Shown here piece by piece: positions 22,622-35,825 of a stretch of DNA of 64,000 bases. The translations under genes were made by a program, and so were the position numbers. The number at the start of each line of letters is the position of its first letter. Positions within the stretch are counted from its first letter, which is position 1. The notes under the pieces were generated by a model. The model was not told the DNA's origin. It saw only the letters and a program-made list of their open reading frames with translations, and made no database searches. Source of the stretch: Rutpela maculata (Eukaryota > Arthropoda > Insecta > Coleoptera > Cerambycidae); contig OW386285.2 of the NCBI GenBank assembly GCA_936432065.2, positions 175,255,984 through 175,319,983 of the forward strand. Direction: 5' to 3'.

Positions 22622-22858
22622 ACATGAGTAAGTTATAAAAATTTTCTGTTGCGCGTTGATTGTATATTATTACATATGAAAAAATCTAATTTTATTTTAT
22701 GACACAAAATTGAATTCTAAGTGTTACTTTATTTATTTAATTATGATAATACATATGGAACTTAAAAAATAACAAAAATACAATTACAAATTCATTAGGC
22801 CTCTTTTTGTAACATCGAAGAAATATGCCAACAGCACCGATTCCGAATTGCGCGATAC

Positions 22859-23015
22859 CTGCTTTTTTCTTTTTGCACCATGAAATAAAATCCACGTAAG
22901 TTTTCTCGTAAAGTTTTCTGCTTTTACCTGGAAGTAAATTTAGAGATGATATATTTGCACTTTCTAGCACTTCTGGGGGGGTTAATGATATGTCTTCGAT
23001 GTCCATAACTAACAA
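22859..23015 (-). pseudogene. First-exon fragment resembling Crypton-type tyrosine recombinases
   Basis: A minus-strand ATG at 23015 opens a frame whose first 52 residues include LLPGKSRKLYEKTYVDFISW. This resembles the N-terminal SAM-like core-binding segment of eukaryotic (Crypton-like) tyrosine recombinases. The frame then meets a plausible donor, GCAG|GTATCG, at about 22858, and the 40 residues read after it look intronic. No catalytic domain (R-H-R-Y) was found nearby, so the gene is truncated or part of a non-autonomous element. The recognition rests on a short stretch; chance similarity cannot be excluded. Confidence 0.4.
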
Positions 23016-23143
23016 ATTATAAAAGTTTCACACACGTTTTATACGTTTGACGTTTGACAGTTAGAGTTTTGACATTAATTGTCATATTAATTGTTTTCAA
23101 TTATGTCCTTAGTTACCTGAACTAAAATCGTATGTTAATAGAA

Positions 23144-23176
23144 GATCATTCATTAATGGGGGTTATTAATGAACGA
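23144..23176. repeat. Small hairpin GATCATTCATTAAT...ATTAATGAACGAT
   Basis: A 13-base stem around GGGGGTT. It may be the opposite end of the element that begins with the hairpin at 22533, since both are built around ATTAAT. Confidence 0.5.
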
Positions 23177-23701
23177 TTTTTTATATATTTATCAAAGCTA
23201 CAAATACACGATGAACGGAAAAAGTAATAACTAAAATAGGTAAGTATAATTTATTAATTACTTGGAAACACGCGATAATAATTGTTTATGTAACTACCCA
23301 CTAAACAATGCATTATTACTTTAATAGAACCTCAATATTACAAAGTTACTTGTAATGTTATGTAAAACAGATCATGAACAGTGTCGTTATGTTACTACAA
23401 AGTAATTTGTCATACTATTAAATGTTACTCTGTTACATTGTTAAAAAGGTAACATTGTGAAAATATTACTTAATGTTATATTGACGTAATAATTTATCAA
23501 TATAACTTGTCATATTACATACTTATTTGACGTGTTACATTACATACTTATTTATATCTCACCATGAATATCATTGCTGCAATGTATGCTTAATATTCGA
23601 ATCATGCGCGGATCTAGAAATTTCAATAATTTTTTTCTCGTCTGTGGCGCATGGGACCCATACAAAATATGGGAAATAACATCTCGAGAAGCACTTCTCT
23701 A

Positions 23702-24047
23702 ACGACCCCTAAAAATTTTTTTCAAAATTCGGTTACCCCCCCAGGTCTAGGCACTCCTGTTTAAAATTATTTTTTTTGTTATATGCATTTTACTTTTCAT
23801 AAAAATACAATTAAAGAAGCGGCTATAATACTATTGAATGAGGATAAATGCGTGTCGAATTGTTCCGTAGATGTTTGCACAACCTGGCTGCCGATGTTAA
23901 AAGAAGAACTTAACAAACTCATTTTTATGAAAAGTAAAATGCATGACAAAAAAAAAAAATTAAACAGGAGTCCCCAGACCTGGGGGGATAACCGAATTTT
24001 GAAAAAAATTTTCGCAAACTGCTTTTTCAAAATTTTTTAGGGGTCGT
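23702..24047. mobile_element. 346-bp MITE inside the left cap of the giant foldback
   Basis: Inverted ends ACGACCCCTAAAAATTTTTT and AAAAATTTTTTAGGGGTCGT-like, flanked by TA (23700-23701, 24048-24049). The right cap of the foldback lacks it (empty site near 35626-35632), so it inserted after the foldback formed. Inside is a second inverted repeat (TGCATTTTACTTTTCAT near 23783). The short ORFs on both strands are palindrome by-products. The TA duplication suggests Tc1/mariner-type mobilisation. Confidence 0.7.
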
Positions 24048-24329
24048 TACAGAAGAGGAACGTGAAGGCAGCCGCCAAGGATAGCCGCTAATTTTCCCGA
24101 AAGTACCCGAACGCACATGGACGTTCGTCAATATGGGTATTGCCGACTCCTTGCGATCACGCGCCACGTGGTCTATTGGTATCGAGAGGCGGTGAAAAAG
24201 ATAGTATAGTTAGTATAGATAGTTTCTTTTGAACACAATAATAAGTGCCGAATAATATTTGTACGGATAATTTGAAGTGCTTTACACCACAAAAATTATA
24301 TATTTTTTAAGTTTATGAATTAAATATAA

Positions 24330-27300
24330 ATTACTAGATTTCCAAAAAAACGACATCAGTTTCAAATATTTGCGGCAAATAGTAGACATAACTATAACAA
24401 GTTTGCTTTAAAAAAATCAACTCGCGCTACGTTCCTTCATATTGAAAACAAATTAAATATTCAATAAAAAAAATTCATTATCTGAAAGGCAAAAAATAAA
24501 TCAAGATTTTTCAAAAATTGGACATATCACTTTCAAAATCTCGTAGCCTATAGTACACACAAGTATAGAGAGTATGCTTAAAAAAATCAACTTGCGCTGC
24601 CGTCATTCATATTTAGAAAAATATATATTCAATAAAATAAATTCAATATCTGAAAGAGTCAAAGAAGAAACCAAGATTTTTCAAAAACTGAATATATTAT
24701 CACTTTCAAAAATTGGTAGTTGATAATACACACAAGTATAGAGGGTATGCCTTAAAAAAATCAACTCGCGCTGCCGTCCTTCATATTGAAAAAAAAAAAT
24801 AATCCATAAAATAAATTCAATATCTGAAACAGTTAAAAACATGCGATTTTTCAAAAACTAGACATATCATCACTGTCAAAATTTCGTAACCGATAATACA
24901 CAAGAGTATAGAGAGTATACCTTAAAGAAATCAACTCGCGCTGCCGTCCTTCATATTAAAAAAAATATATTCAATAAAATATATTAAATATCTGAAACAG
25001 TCAAAAAAGAAACTGAGATTTTTCAAAAACTGGATATATTATCACTTTCAAAATTTTCGTGCCGATAGTACACACAAGTATAGAGGGCATGCCATAAAAA
25101 AATCAACTCGCGCTGCCGCCCCTCATATTGAAAAAATATATATTTAATGAAATATATTCAATATCTGAAAGTCAAAAAAGAAACTGAGATTTTTCAAAAA
25201 CTGGATATATTATCATTTTCAAAATTTCCGTGCCGATAGTACACACAGGTATAGAGAGCATGCCCTGAAAAAATCAACTCGCGCTGCCGTCCTTCATATT
25301 GAAAAAAAACATATTCAAAAAAATAACACCAATATCTGAAACAGTCAAAAAGGAAAGTAAGATTTTTCAAAAACTGGATATATTATCACTTTAAAAATTG
25401 GCTAGGCGACAGTACACACAGGTATAGAGGGTATGATTTAAAAAAATCAACTCGCCCTGCCGTCCTTCATCCTGAAAAGGAAAATATTTAATAAAATAAA
25501 TTTAATATCCGAAACAGTCAAAAAGGAAACTGAGATTTTTCAAAAACTGGATATATTATCTCTTTAAAAATTTCCGTGCCGATAGTACACATAAGTATAG
25601 AGGGCATGAACTGACAAAATCAACTCGCGCTGCCGTCCTTCATATTGAAAAAAAAAATTAATAAAATAAACTTAATATCCGAAACAGTCAAAAAAGAAAC
25701 TGAGATTTTTCAAAAACTGGATATATTAACACTTTAAATATTTCCGTGCCGATAGTACACACAAGTGTAAAGGGCATGCCCTGAAAAAATCAACTCGCGC
25801 TGCCGTCCTTCATATTGAAAAAAAAATTTAATGAAATATATTCAATATCTGAAACAGTCAAAAAAGAAACTGAGATTTTTCAAAAACTGGATATATTACC
25901 ACTTTCAAAATTTCCGTGACGATAGTACACACAAGTATAGAGGTCATGCACTAAAAAAATCAACTCGCGCTGCCGTCTTTCATATTGAAAAAAATATATA
26001 TTTATTAAAATAAAATCAATATTTGAATGAGTCAAAAGAGGAACCAAGATTTTTCAAATACTGGATATATTATCAATTTAAAAATTTGGTAGGCGTACAC
26101 ACAGTTATAGAGGGTATGACTTAAAAAAATCAACTCGCGCTGCCGTCCTTCATATTGAAAAAAAAAATAATAAAATAAAATCAATATCTGAAAGAGTCAA
26201 AAAAGAAACCAAGATTTTTCAAATACTGGATATATTATCACTTTAAAAATTTGGTAGGCGATAGTACACACAGGTATAGAGGGTATGACTTAAAAAACTC
26301 AACTCGCCCTACCGTCCTTCATATTGAAAAAAAAATTAATATAATAAATTTAATATCCGAAACAGTCAAAAAGAAACCTAGATTTTCAAAAACTGGACAT
26401 ATTATCACTTTCAAAATTTTGAAGTCGACAGTACACAGAAGTATAGAGGGTATGCCTTAATGAAATCAACTCGCGCTGCCGTCCATCGTATTGAAAAAAA
26501 TATTCAATAAAATAAATTCAACATCTGAAACAGTCAAAAAAGAAACCAGGATTTTTCAAAAACTGGACATTTTATCACTTTCAAAATTTCGTAGCCGATA
26601 GTACACATAGGTATAGAGAGTATGCCTTAAAGAAATCAACTCGCGCTGCAGTCCTTCATATTGAAAAAAAAATTAAATAAAATAAATACAATATCTGAAA
26701 CAGTCAAAAACATACCAAGATTTTTCAAAAACTAGATATATTATCACTTTCAAAATTGCGTAGCCGATAAAACACACAATTATAGACAGAATTCAACTCG
26801 CGCTGCCGTAATTCACATTTAAACAAAATATTTAATAAAACATGTTCAATATCTGAAACAGTCGAAAAAAAAACGAGATTTCTCAAAAACTGGACATATT
26901 ATCACTTTCAACACTTCCGTGCCGATAGTACACATAAGTATAGAGGGCATGTCTTAAAAAAATCAACTCGCGCTGCCGCCCTTAATATTGAAAAAAATAT
27001 ATATTTAATGAAATATATTCAATATCTGAAACAGTCAAAAAAGAAACTGAGATTTTTCAATAACTGGATATATTATCACTTTCAAAATTTCCGTGCCGAT
27101 AGTACACACAAGTGTACAGGGCATGCCCTGAAAAAATCAACTCGCGCTGCCGTCCTTCATATTGAAAAATAATATATTTAATAAAATAACACCAATATCT
27201 GAAACAGTCAAAAAAGAAACCAAGATTTTTCAAAAACTAGATATTTTATCACTTTAAAAATATGATAGGCGATAGTTCACACAGGTATAGGGGGTATGAC

Positions 27301-30300
27301 TTAAAAAAATCAACTCGCCCTGCCGTCCTTCATACTGAAAAGATAAATATTTAATAAAATAAATTTAATATCCGAAACAGTCAAAAACGAAACTGAGATT
27401 TTTCAAAAACTGGATATATTATCACTTTAAAAATTTCCGTGCCGATGGTACACACAAGTACAGAGGGCATGCCCTAAAAAAATCAACTCGCGCTGCCGTC
27501 CTTCATATTGAAGAAAAAAATATTTAATAAAATAAAATCAATATCTGAAAGAGTCTGAAAAGAAACCAAGATTCTTCAAATACTGGATATATTACCACTT
27601 TAAAAATATGGTAGGCGATAGTACACACAAGTATAGAGGGTATGACTTAAAAAAATCAACTCGCCCTGCCGTCCTTCATATTGAAGAAAAAAATTAATAA
27701 AATAAATTTAATATCCGAAACAGTCAAAAAAGAAACCTAGATTTTCAAAAACTGGACTTATTATCACTTTCAAAATTTTGGAGTCGACAGTACACAGAAG
27801 TATAGAGGGTATGTGTTAATGAAATCAACTCGCGCTGCCGTCCATCGTATTGAAAAAAATATTCAATAATATAAATTCAACATCTGAAACAGTCAAAAAA
27901 GAAACCAAGATTTTTCAAAACTGGACATTTTATCACTTTCAAAATTTCGCAGGCGATAGTACACATAGGTATAGAGAGTATGCCTAAAAAAAATCAACTC
28001 GCGCTGCAGTCCTTCATATTGAAAAAAAAATTCAATAAAACAAATACAATATCTGAAACAGTCAAAAACATACCAAGATTTTTCAAAAACTAGATATATT
28101 ATCACTTTCAAAATTGCGTAGCCGATAATACACACAATTATAGATAGTATACCCTAAAGAATTCAACTCGCGCTGCCGTAACTCACATTTAAACAAAATA
28201 TTTAATAAAACATATTCAATATCTGAAACAGTCGAAAAAAAACGAGATTTCTCAAAAACTGGACATATTATCACTTTCAACACTTCCGTGTCGATAGTAC
28301 ACATAAGTATAGAGGGTATGTCTTAAAAAAATCAACTCGCGCTGCCGCCCTTAATATTGAAAAAAATATATATTTAATGAAATATATTCAATATCTGAAA
28401 CAGTCAAAAAAGAAACTGAGATTTTTCAATAACTGGATATATTATCACTTTCAAAATTTCCGTGCCGATAGTACACACAAGTGTACAGGGCATGCCCTGA
28501 AAAAATCAACTCGCGCTGCCGTCCTTAATATTGAAAAATAATATATTTAATAAAATAACACCAATATCTGAAACAGTCAAAACAGAAACCAAGATTTTCC
28601 AAAAACTAGATATATTATTACTTTAAAAATATGATGGGCGATAGTTCACACAGGTATAGAGGGTATGACTTAAAAAAATCAACTCGCCCTGCCGTCCTTC
28701 ATACTGAAAAGATAAATATTTAATAAAATAAATTTAATATCCGAAACAGTCAAAAACGAAACTGAGATTTTTCAAAACTGGATATATTATCACTTTAAAA
28801 ATTTCCGTACCGATGGTACACACAAGTACAGAGGGCATACCCTAAAAAAATCAACTCGCGCTGCCGTCCTTCATATTGAAAAAAAAAAATTTAATAGAAT
28901 AAAATCAATATCTGAAAGAGTCAAAAAAGAAACCAAGATTCTTCAAATACTGGATATATTACCACTTTAAAAATATGGTAGGCGATAGTACACACAAGTA
29001 TTGAGGGTATGACTTAAAAAAATCAACTCGCTCTGCCGTCCTTCATATTGAAGAAAAAATTAATAAAATAAATTTAATATCCGAAACAGTCAAAAAAAAA
29101 ACCTAGATTTTTCAAAAACTGGACATATTATCACTTTCAAAATTTTGGAGTCGATAGTTCACAGAAGTATAGAGTGTATGCCTCCAAGAAATTAACTCGC
29201 GCTGCCGTCCTTCGTATTGAAAAAATATTCAATAAAATAGATTCAATATCTGAAACAGTCAAAAAAGAAACCAAGATTTTTCAAAAACTAGACATTTTAT
29301 CACTTTCAAAATTTCATAGCCAATAGTACACACAAGTATAGAGAGTATGTCTTAAAAAAATCAACTCGCGCTGCCGTTTTTCATATTGAACAAAAATTCA
29401 ATAAAACAAATACAATATCTGAAACAGTCAAAAACATACCAAGATTTTTCAAAAACTAGATATATTATCACTTTCAAAATTTCGTAGCCGACAATACACA
29501 CAAGTATAGAGGAATTCAACTGGCGCTGCAGTCCTTCATATTGAAAAAAGATATATTCAACAAAATACAATCAATATCTGAAAGAGTCAAAAAAGAAACC
29601 GAGATTTTTCAAAAACTGGACATATTATCACTTTCAAAATTTCGGTTCCGATAGCACACACAAGTGTAGAGAGTATGGCCTAAAAAAAATCAACTCGCAC
29701 TGCCGTCTTTCATATTGAAAGAATAAATAATCAATAAAATAAATACAATATATCCGAAACAGTCAAGAACATATCAAGATTTTTCAAAAACTAGACATAT
29801 TATCACTTTCAAAATTTCGTAGCCAATGATGCACACAAGTATAGAGGGCATGCCCTAAAGAAATCAACTCGCGCTGCCGTCCCTCACATTGAAAAAAAAT
29901 ATTTAATAAAATATATTCAATATCTGAAACAGTCGAAAAAGAAACCGAGATTTCTCAAAAACTGGACATATTATCACTTTCAAAACTTCCGTGCCGATAG
30001 TGCATACAAGTATAAAGGGCACGTCTTAAAAAAATCAACTCGCACTGCCGTCTTTCATATTGAAAGAATAAATAATCAATAAAATAAATACAATATATCT
30101 GAAACAGTCAAGAACATATCAAGATTTTTCAAAAACTAGACATACTATCACTTTCAAAATTTCGTAGCCAATGATACACACAAGTATAGAGGGCATGCCC
30201 TAAAGAAATCAACTCGCGCTGCCATCCCTCACATTGAAAAAAAATATTTAATAAAATATATTCAATATTTGAAACAGTCGAAAAAGAAACCGAGATTTCT

Positions 30301-31962
30301 CAAAAACTGGACATATTATCACTTTCAAAACTTCCGTGCCGATAGTGCATACAAGTATAAAGGGCATGTCTTAAAAAAATCAACTCGCGCTGCCGTCCTT
30401 CATATTGAAGAATTATTTATTTAATGAAATATATTCAATATCTGAAACAGTCAAAAAAGAAACAGATTTTTCAATAACTGGATATATTATCACTTTCAAA
30501 ATTTTCATGCCGATAGTACACACACTTATAGAGGGCATGTCCCGAAAAAATCAACTCGCGCTGCCGTCCTTCATATTGAAAAAAAAAATTTAATGAAATA
30601 TAATCAATATCTGAAACAGTCAAGAAAGAAACTGAGATTTTTCAAAAACTGAATATATTATCACTTTCAAAAATTGGTAGTTGATAATACACACAAGTAT
30701 AGAGGGCATGCATTAAAAAAATCAACTCGCGCTGCCGTCCTTCATATTGAAAAAAAAAAATTCGATAAAATAAATTCAATATCTGAAACAGTTAAAAACA
30801 TACGATTATTCAAAAACTAGACATATCATCACTGTCAAAATTTCGTAACCGATAATACACAAGAGTATAGAGGGTATACCTTAAAGAAATCAACTCGCGC
30901 TGCCGTCCTTCATATTAAAAAAAATATATTCAATAAAATATATTAAATATCTGAAACAGTCAAAAAAGAAACTGAGATTTTTCAAAAACTGGATATATTA
31001 TCACTTTAAAAATTTCCGTGCCGATAGTACACACAAGTATAGAGGGCATGCCCTGAAAAAATCAACTCGCGCTGCCGTCCTTCATATTGAAAAAAAAATT
31101 TAATGAAATATATTCAATATCTGAAACAGTCAAAAAAGAAACTGATATTTTTCAAAAACTGGATATATTACCACTTTCAAAATTTCCGTGACGATAGTAC
31201 ACACAAGTATAGAGGGCATGCCCTAAAGAAATCAACTCGCGCTGCCGTCTTTCATATTGAAAAAAAAATTTAATGAAATATATTCAATATCTGAAACAGT
31301 CAAAAAAGAAACTGAGATTTTTCAAAAACTGGATATATTGCCACTTTTAAAATTTCCGTGACGATAGTACACACAAGTATAGAGGGCATGCCCTAAAAAA
31401 ATCAACTCGCGCTGCCGTCTTTCATATTGAAAAAAATATATATTTATTAAAATAAAATCAATATTTGAAAGAGTCAAAAAAGAACAAAGATTTTTCAAAT
31501 ACTGGATATATTATCAATTTAAAAATTTGGTAGGCGATAGTACACACAGGTATAGAGGGTATGACTTAAAAAAATCAACTCGCGCTGCCGTCCTTCATAT
31601 TGAAAAAAAAATAATAAAATAAAATCAATATCTGAAAGTCAAAAAAGAAACCAAGATTTTTCAAATACTGGATATATTATCACTTTAAAAATTTGGTAGG
31701 CGATAGTACACACAGGTATAGAGGGTATGACTTAAAAACTCAACTCGCCCTACCGTCCTTCATATTTAAAAAAAAATTAATATAATAAATTTAATATCCG
31801 AAACAGTCAAAAAAGAAACCTAGATTTTCAAAAACTGGACATATTATCACTTTCAAAATTTTGGAGTCGACAGTACACAGAAGTATAGAGGGTATGCCTT
31901 AATGAAATCAACTCGCGCTGCCGTCCATCGTATTGAAAAAAATATTCAATAAAATAAATTCT
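24330..31962 (+). repeat. Satellite array, direct orientation (about 44 units of 170-174 bp)
   Basis: Each unit carries AATCAACTCGCGCTGCCGTC, CTTCATATTGAAAA, CAATATCTGAAACAGTCAAA, GATTTTTCAAAAACTGGATA, TTATCACTTTCAAAATTT and GATAGTACACACAAGTATAG. CTCGCG starts at 24765, 24935, 25107, 25279, 25624, 25794 and 25964, so spacing is 170-174 bases. Larger blocks repeat as well: about 26780-27300 recurs at about 28140-28680 (some 1.36 kb apart, eight units), and 29745-30030 recurs at 30085-30370 (two units). Short ORFs of 60-80 aa appear in many units but are broken by unit-to-unit changes. Confidence 0.95.
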
Positions 31963-31965
31963 CTC

Positions 31966-34900
31966 TCAGTTTCTTTCTTGACTGTTTCAGATATTGAATA
32001 TACTTCATTAAATATATATTTTTTCAATATGAAGGACGGCAGGGCGAGTTGATTTTTTCAAGTCATACCCTCTATATCTATGTATACTATCGCCTACCAA
32101 ATTTTTAAAGTGATAATATATCCAGTTTTTGAAAAATCTTGGTTTCTTTTTTGACTGTTTTAGATATTGGTTTTATTTTATTAATTTTTTTTTTCAATAT
32201 GAAGGACGGCAGCGCGAGTTGATTTTTTCAGGGCATGCCCTCTATACCTGTGTGTACTATCGGCACGGAAATTTTGAAAGTGATAATATATCCAGTTTTT
32301 GAAAAATCTAGGTTTTTTTTTGACTGTTTCGGATATTAAATTTATTTTATTAATTATTTATCTTTTCAGTATGAAGGACGGCAGGGCGAGTTGATTTTTT
32401 TAAGTCATACCCTCTATACCTGTGTGAACTATCGCCTACCATATTTTTAAAGTGATAATATGTCTAGTTTTTGAAAAATCTTGGTTTCTTTTTTGACTGT
32501 TTCAGATATTGGTGTTATTTTATTAAATGTATTATTTTTCAATATGAAGGACGGCAGCGCGAGTTGATTTTTTCAGGGCATGCCCTCTATACCTGTGTGT
32601 ACTATCGGCACGGAAATTTTGAAAGTGATAATATATTCAGTTTTTAAAAAATCTCAGTTTCTTTCTTGACTGTTTCAGATATTGAATATATTTCATTAAA
32701 TATATATTTTTTTCAATATGAGGGACGGCAGCGCGAGTTGATTTTTTTAAGACATGCCCTCTATACTTGTGTGTACTATCGGCACGGAAGTGTTGAAAGT
32801 GATAATATGTCCAGTTTTTGAGAAATCTCGTTTTTTTTTCACTGTTTCAGATATTGAATATGTTTTATTAAATATTTTGTTTAAATGTGAGTTACGGCAG
32901 CGCCCCTTGAATTCTTTAGGGTATATTGTCTATAATTGTGTGTATTATCGGCTACGCAATTTTGAAAGTGATATTATATCTAGTTTTTTAAAAATCTTGG
33001 TATGTTTTTTACTGTTTCAGATATTGTATTTATTTTATTGAATTTTTTTTTCAATAAGAAGGACGGCAGCGCGAGTTGATTTTTTTAAGGCATACTCTCT
33101 ATACTTATGTGTACTATCGGCTACGAAATTTTGAAAGTGATAAAATGTCCAGTTTTTGAAAAATCTTGGTTTCTTTTTGGACTGTTTCAGATATTGGTTT
33201 TTTTTATTGAATATTTTTTGTTAATATGAAGGACAGCAGCGCGAAAAATCTTGGTTTCTTTTTGGACTGTTTCAGATATTGGTTTTTTTTATTGAATATT
33301 TTTTGTTAATATGAAGGACGGCAGCGCGAGTTGATTTTTTTAATTCATACCCTGTATACCGGTGTGTACTATCGCCTACCAAATTTTGAAAGTGATAAAA
33401 TGTCCAGTTTTTGAAAAATCTAAGTGTCTTTTTTTACTGTTTCAGATATTGAATATATTTCATTAAATATATATTTTTTTCAAAATGAAGGACGGCAGCT
33501 CGAGTTGATTTTTTTAGGGCATGTCCTCTATACTTGTGTGTACTATCGGCATGGAAATTTTGAAAGTGATAATATATCCAGTTTTTGAAAAATCTCAGTT
33601 TCTTCTTCTCTATACTTATGTGCAGTATTGGCTACGAAATTTTGAAAATGATATGTAAAGTTTTTGAAAAATCTCGGTTTCGTTTTTGACTGTATCAGAT
33701 ATTGAATTTTTTTGTTGATTTTTTTTTCAATATGAAGGACGGCAGCGCGAGTTGATTTTTTTAATTCATACCCTCTATACCCGTGTGTACTATCGCCTAC
33801 CAAATTTTGAAAGTGATGAAATATCCAGTTTTTGATAAATCTAATTCTTTTTTGACTGTTTCAGATATTGAATATGTTTTATTAATTTTTTTTTTCAATA
33901 TGAAGGACGGCAGAGCGAGTTGATGTTTATACCTGTGTGTACTATCGCATACCAAATTTTTAAAGTGATAATATATCCAGTTTTTGAAAAATCTTGGTTT
34001 CTTTTTTGACTATTTCGTTGGTGTTGTTTTATTAATTTTTTTTTTCAATATGAAAGACGTCAGCGCGAGTTGATTTTTTCAGGGCATCCCCTCTATACCT
34101 GTGTGTACTATCGGCACGGAAATTTTGAAAGTGATAACATATCCAGTTTTTGAAAAATCTCAGTTTCTTTTTTGACTGTTTCAGATATTGAATATACTTC
34201 ATTAAATATATATTTTTTCAATATGAAGGACGGCAGCGCGAGTTGATTTTTTCAGGGCATGCCCGCTATACTTGTGTGTACTATCGGCACGGAAATTTTG
34301 AAAGTGATAATATCCAGTTTTTGAAAAATCTCGGTTTCTTTTTTGACTGTTTCAGATATTGAAAATGTTTTATTAATTTTTTTTTTCAATATGAAGGACG
34401 GCAGCGCGAGTTTATTTTTTAAGGCATACCCCCTATACTTGTGTGTACTATCGGCACCGAAATTTTGAAAGTGATATGTCCAGTTTTTGAAAATTCTCGG
34501 TTTCTTTTTTGACTGTTTCAGATATTGAATATATTTTATTAAATATATATATATTTTTTTAATATGAAGGACGGCAGCGCGAGTCGATTTCTTTAATTCA
34601 TATCCTCTACACCCGTCTGTACTATCAAATTTTTAAAGCGAAAATATGTTCAGTTTTTGAAAAATCTTGGTTTCTTTTTTGACTGTTTCAGATATTGAAT
34701 TTATTTTATTGAATTTTTTTTTTTCAATATGAAGGACGGCAGCGCGAGTTGATTTTTTAAATTCATATCCTCTATACTTGTGTGTGCTATCGGCACCGAA
34801 ATTTTTAAAGTGATAATATGTTTTTTGAAAAATCTCGGTTCGTTTTTTGACTGTTTCAGATATTGAAGTTATTTTATTGAATATTTTTTTCAATATGAAG

Positions 34901-35340
34901 GACGGCAGCGCGAGTAGATTTTTTTAAGTCATACCCTCTATACCCGTGTGTACTATCGCCTACCAAATTCTGAAAGTGATAATATGTCCAGTTTTTGAAA
35001 AACCTTGGTTTCTTTTTTGACTGTTTCAGACATTGAATTTATTTTGTTGAATATTTACTTTTTTTAATATGAAGGACGGCAGCGCGATTTGATTTTCTTT
35101 AGCCATACCCTCTATACTTGTGTATACTATCGGCTACGAAATTTTGATGTCGGGTTATGTCCAGGTTATGAAAAATCTTGATTTCTATTTGACTCTCAGA
35201 TATTGAATTTGTTTTATTGAATATTTAATTTCTTTTCAATATGAAGGAACGTAACGCGAGTTGATTTTTTTAAGGCAAACTCGTTATAGTTGTGTCTACT
35301 ATTTTCCGTAAATATTTGAAATTGATGTCGTTTTTTGGAA
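31966..35340 (-). repeat. Satellite array, inverted orientation (about 19 units)
   Basis: Same unit as the left array in reverse complement (GACGGCAGCGCGAGTTGATT, TATCAGATATTG-like, CCAGTTTTTGAAAAATCT). Orientation switches abruptly at about 31962, where a direct unit ends in AAATAAATTC and an inverted one begins CTCTCTCAGTTTC, with almost no loop. Several units are shortened, and one 80-base piece is duplicated (33180-33310). The last unit (about 35270) diverges in the same way as the first unit of the left array (about 24420). Confidence 0.95.
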
Positions 35341-35825
35341 ATCTAGTAATTTATATTTAATTCATATAAATGATATATCATTTTTGTGAGGTTATGTTAA
35401 AACTGGTAATTATTCATACAAATATTATTCGGCACTTATTATTGTGTTCAAAATGAACTATCTATACTAACTATATTATATTTTTCACCGCCTCTCGATA
35501 TCGATACACCACGTGGCACGTGACTGCGAGGAGTCGACAATACCCATACAGACGAACGTCCATGTGCGTTCGGGTACTTTCGGGAAAATTAGCGGCTATC
35601 TTTGGCGGCTGCCTTCACGTTGATTTACAGAAGTGCTTCTCGAGATGTTATTTCCCATATTTCGTATGGGTCCCATGCGCCACAGACGAGAAAAAAATTA
35701 TTGAAATTTCTAGACCCGCACTTGATTCGAATACTAGTAAGGCAATGTAGTATCAAGATAAATGTAAATATTAAGGCAACATTAATTTAGCTCTGAATTA
35801 ATATTGACCCAAAGTAACAACCTTG

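Larger units (their letters stand above)
23587..35741. mobile_element. Giant foldback element with satellite arms, about 12.2 kb
   Basis: Inverted unique caps (about 23592-24330 and 35340-35735) share ATTCGAATCA, CTAGAAATTTCAATAATTTT, CTCGAGAAGCACTTCT, CGTGAAGGCAGCCGCCAA and GTGCCGAATAATATTTGTA-type blocks. Between them lies a tandem array of a 170-174-bp unit that is direct up to about 31962 and inverted afterwards. The whole unit can thus fold into one huge, unequal hairpin. The 8-mer GCAATGTA stands directly outside both ends (23579-23586 and 35742-35749), a candidate target duplication. Drosophila Foldback and Galileo elements also have long inverted ends containing tandem repeats. No transposase ORF is present, so it would be non-autonomous. 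Confidence 0.7.

Noticed and set aside
23340..23560. Gene-like alternation of GTTAC/GTAAC words
   Set aside because: Better explained as degenerate subterminal repeats of the CACTA-like element; no ORF.
25831..34893. Many 60-95-aa ORFs with similar peptides (LKKSTRAAVLHIEKK, ISETVKKET)
   Set aside because: They arise from one frame of the satellite unit, are broken at different points in each unit, and appear on the minus strand where the array is inverted.
24330..35340. CRISPR-like look of regularly spaced repeats
   Set aside because: The whole 170-174-bp unit is repeated, not a short repeat with unique spacers, and the setting is eukaryotic.
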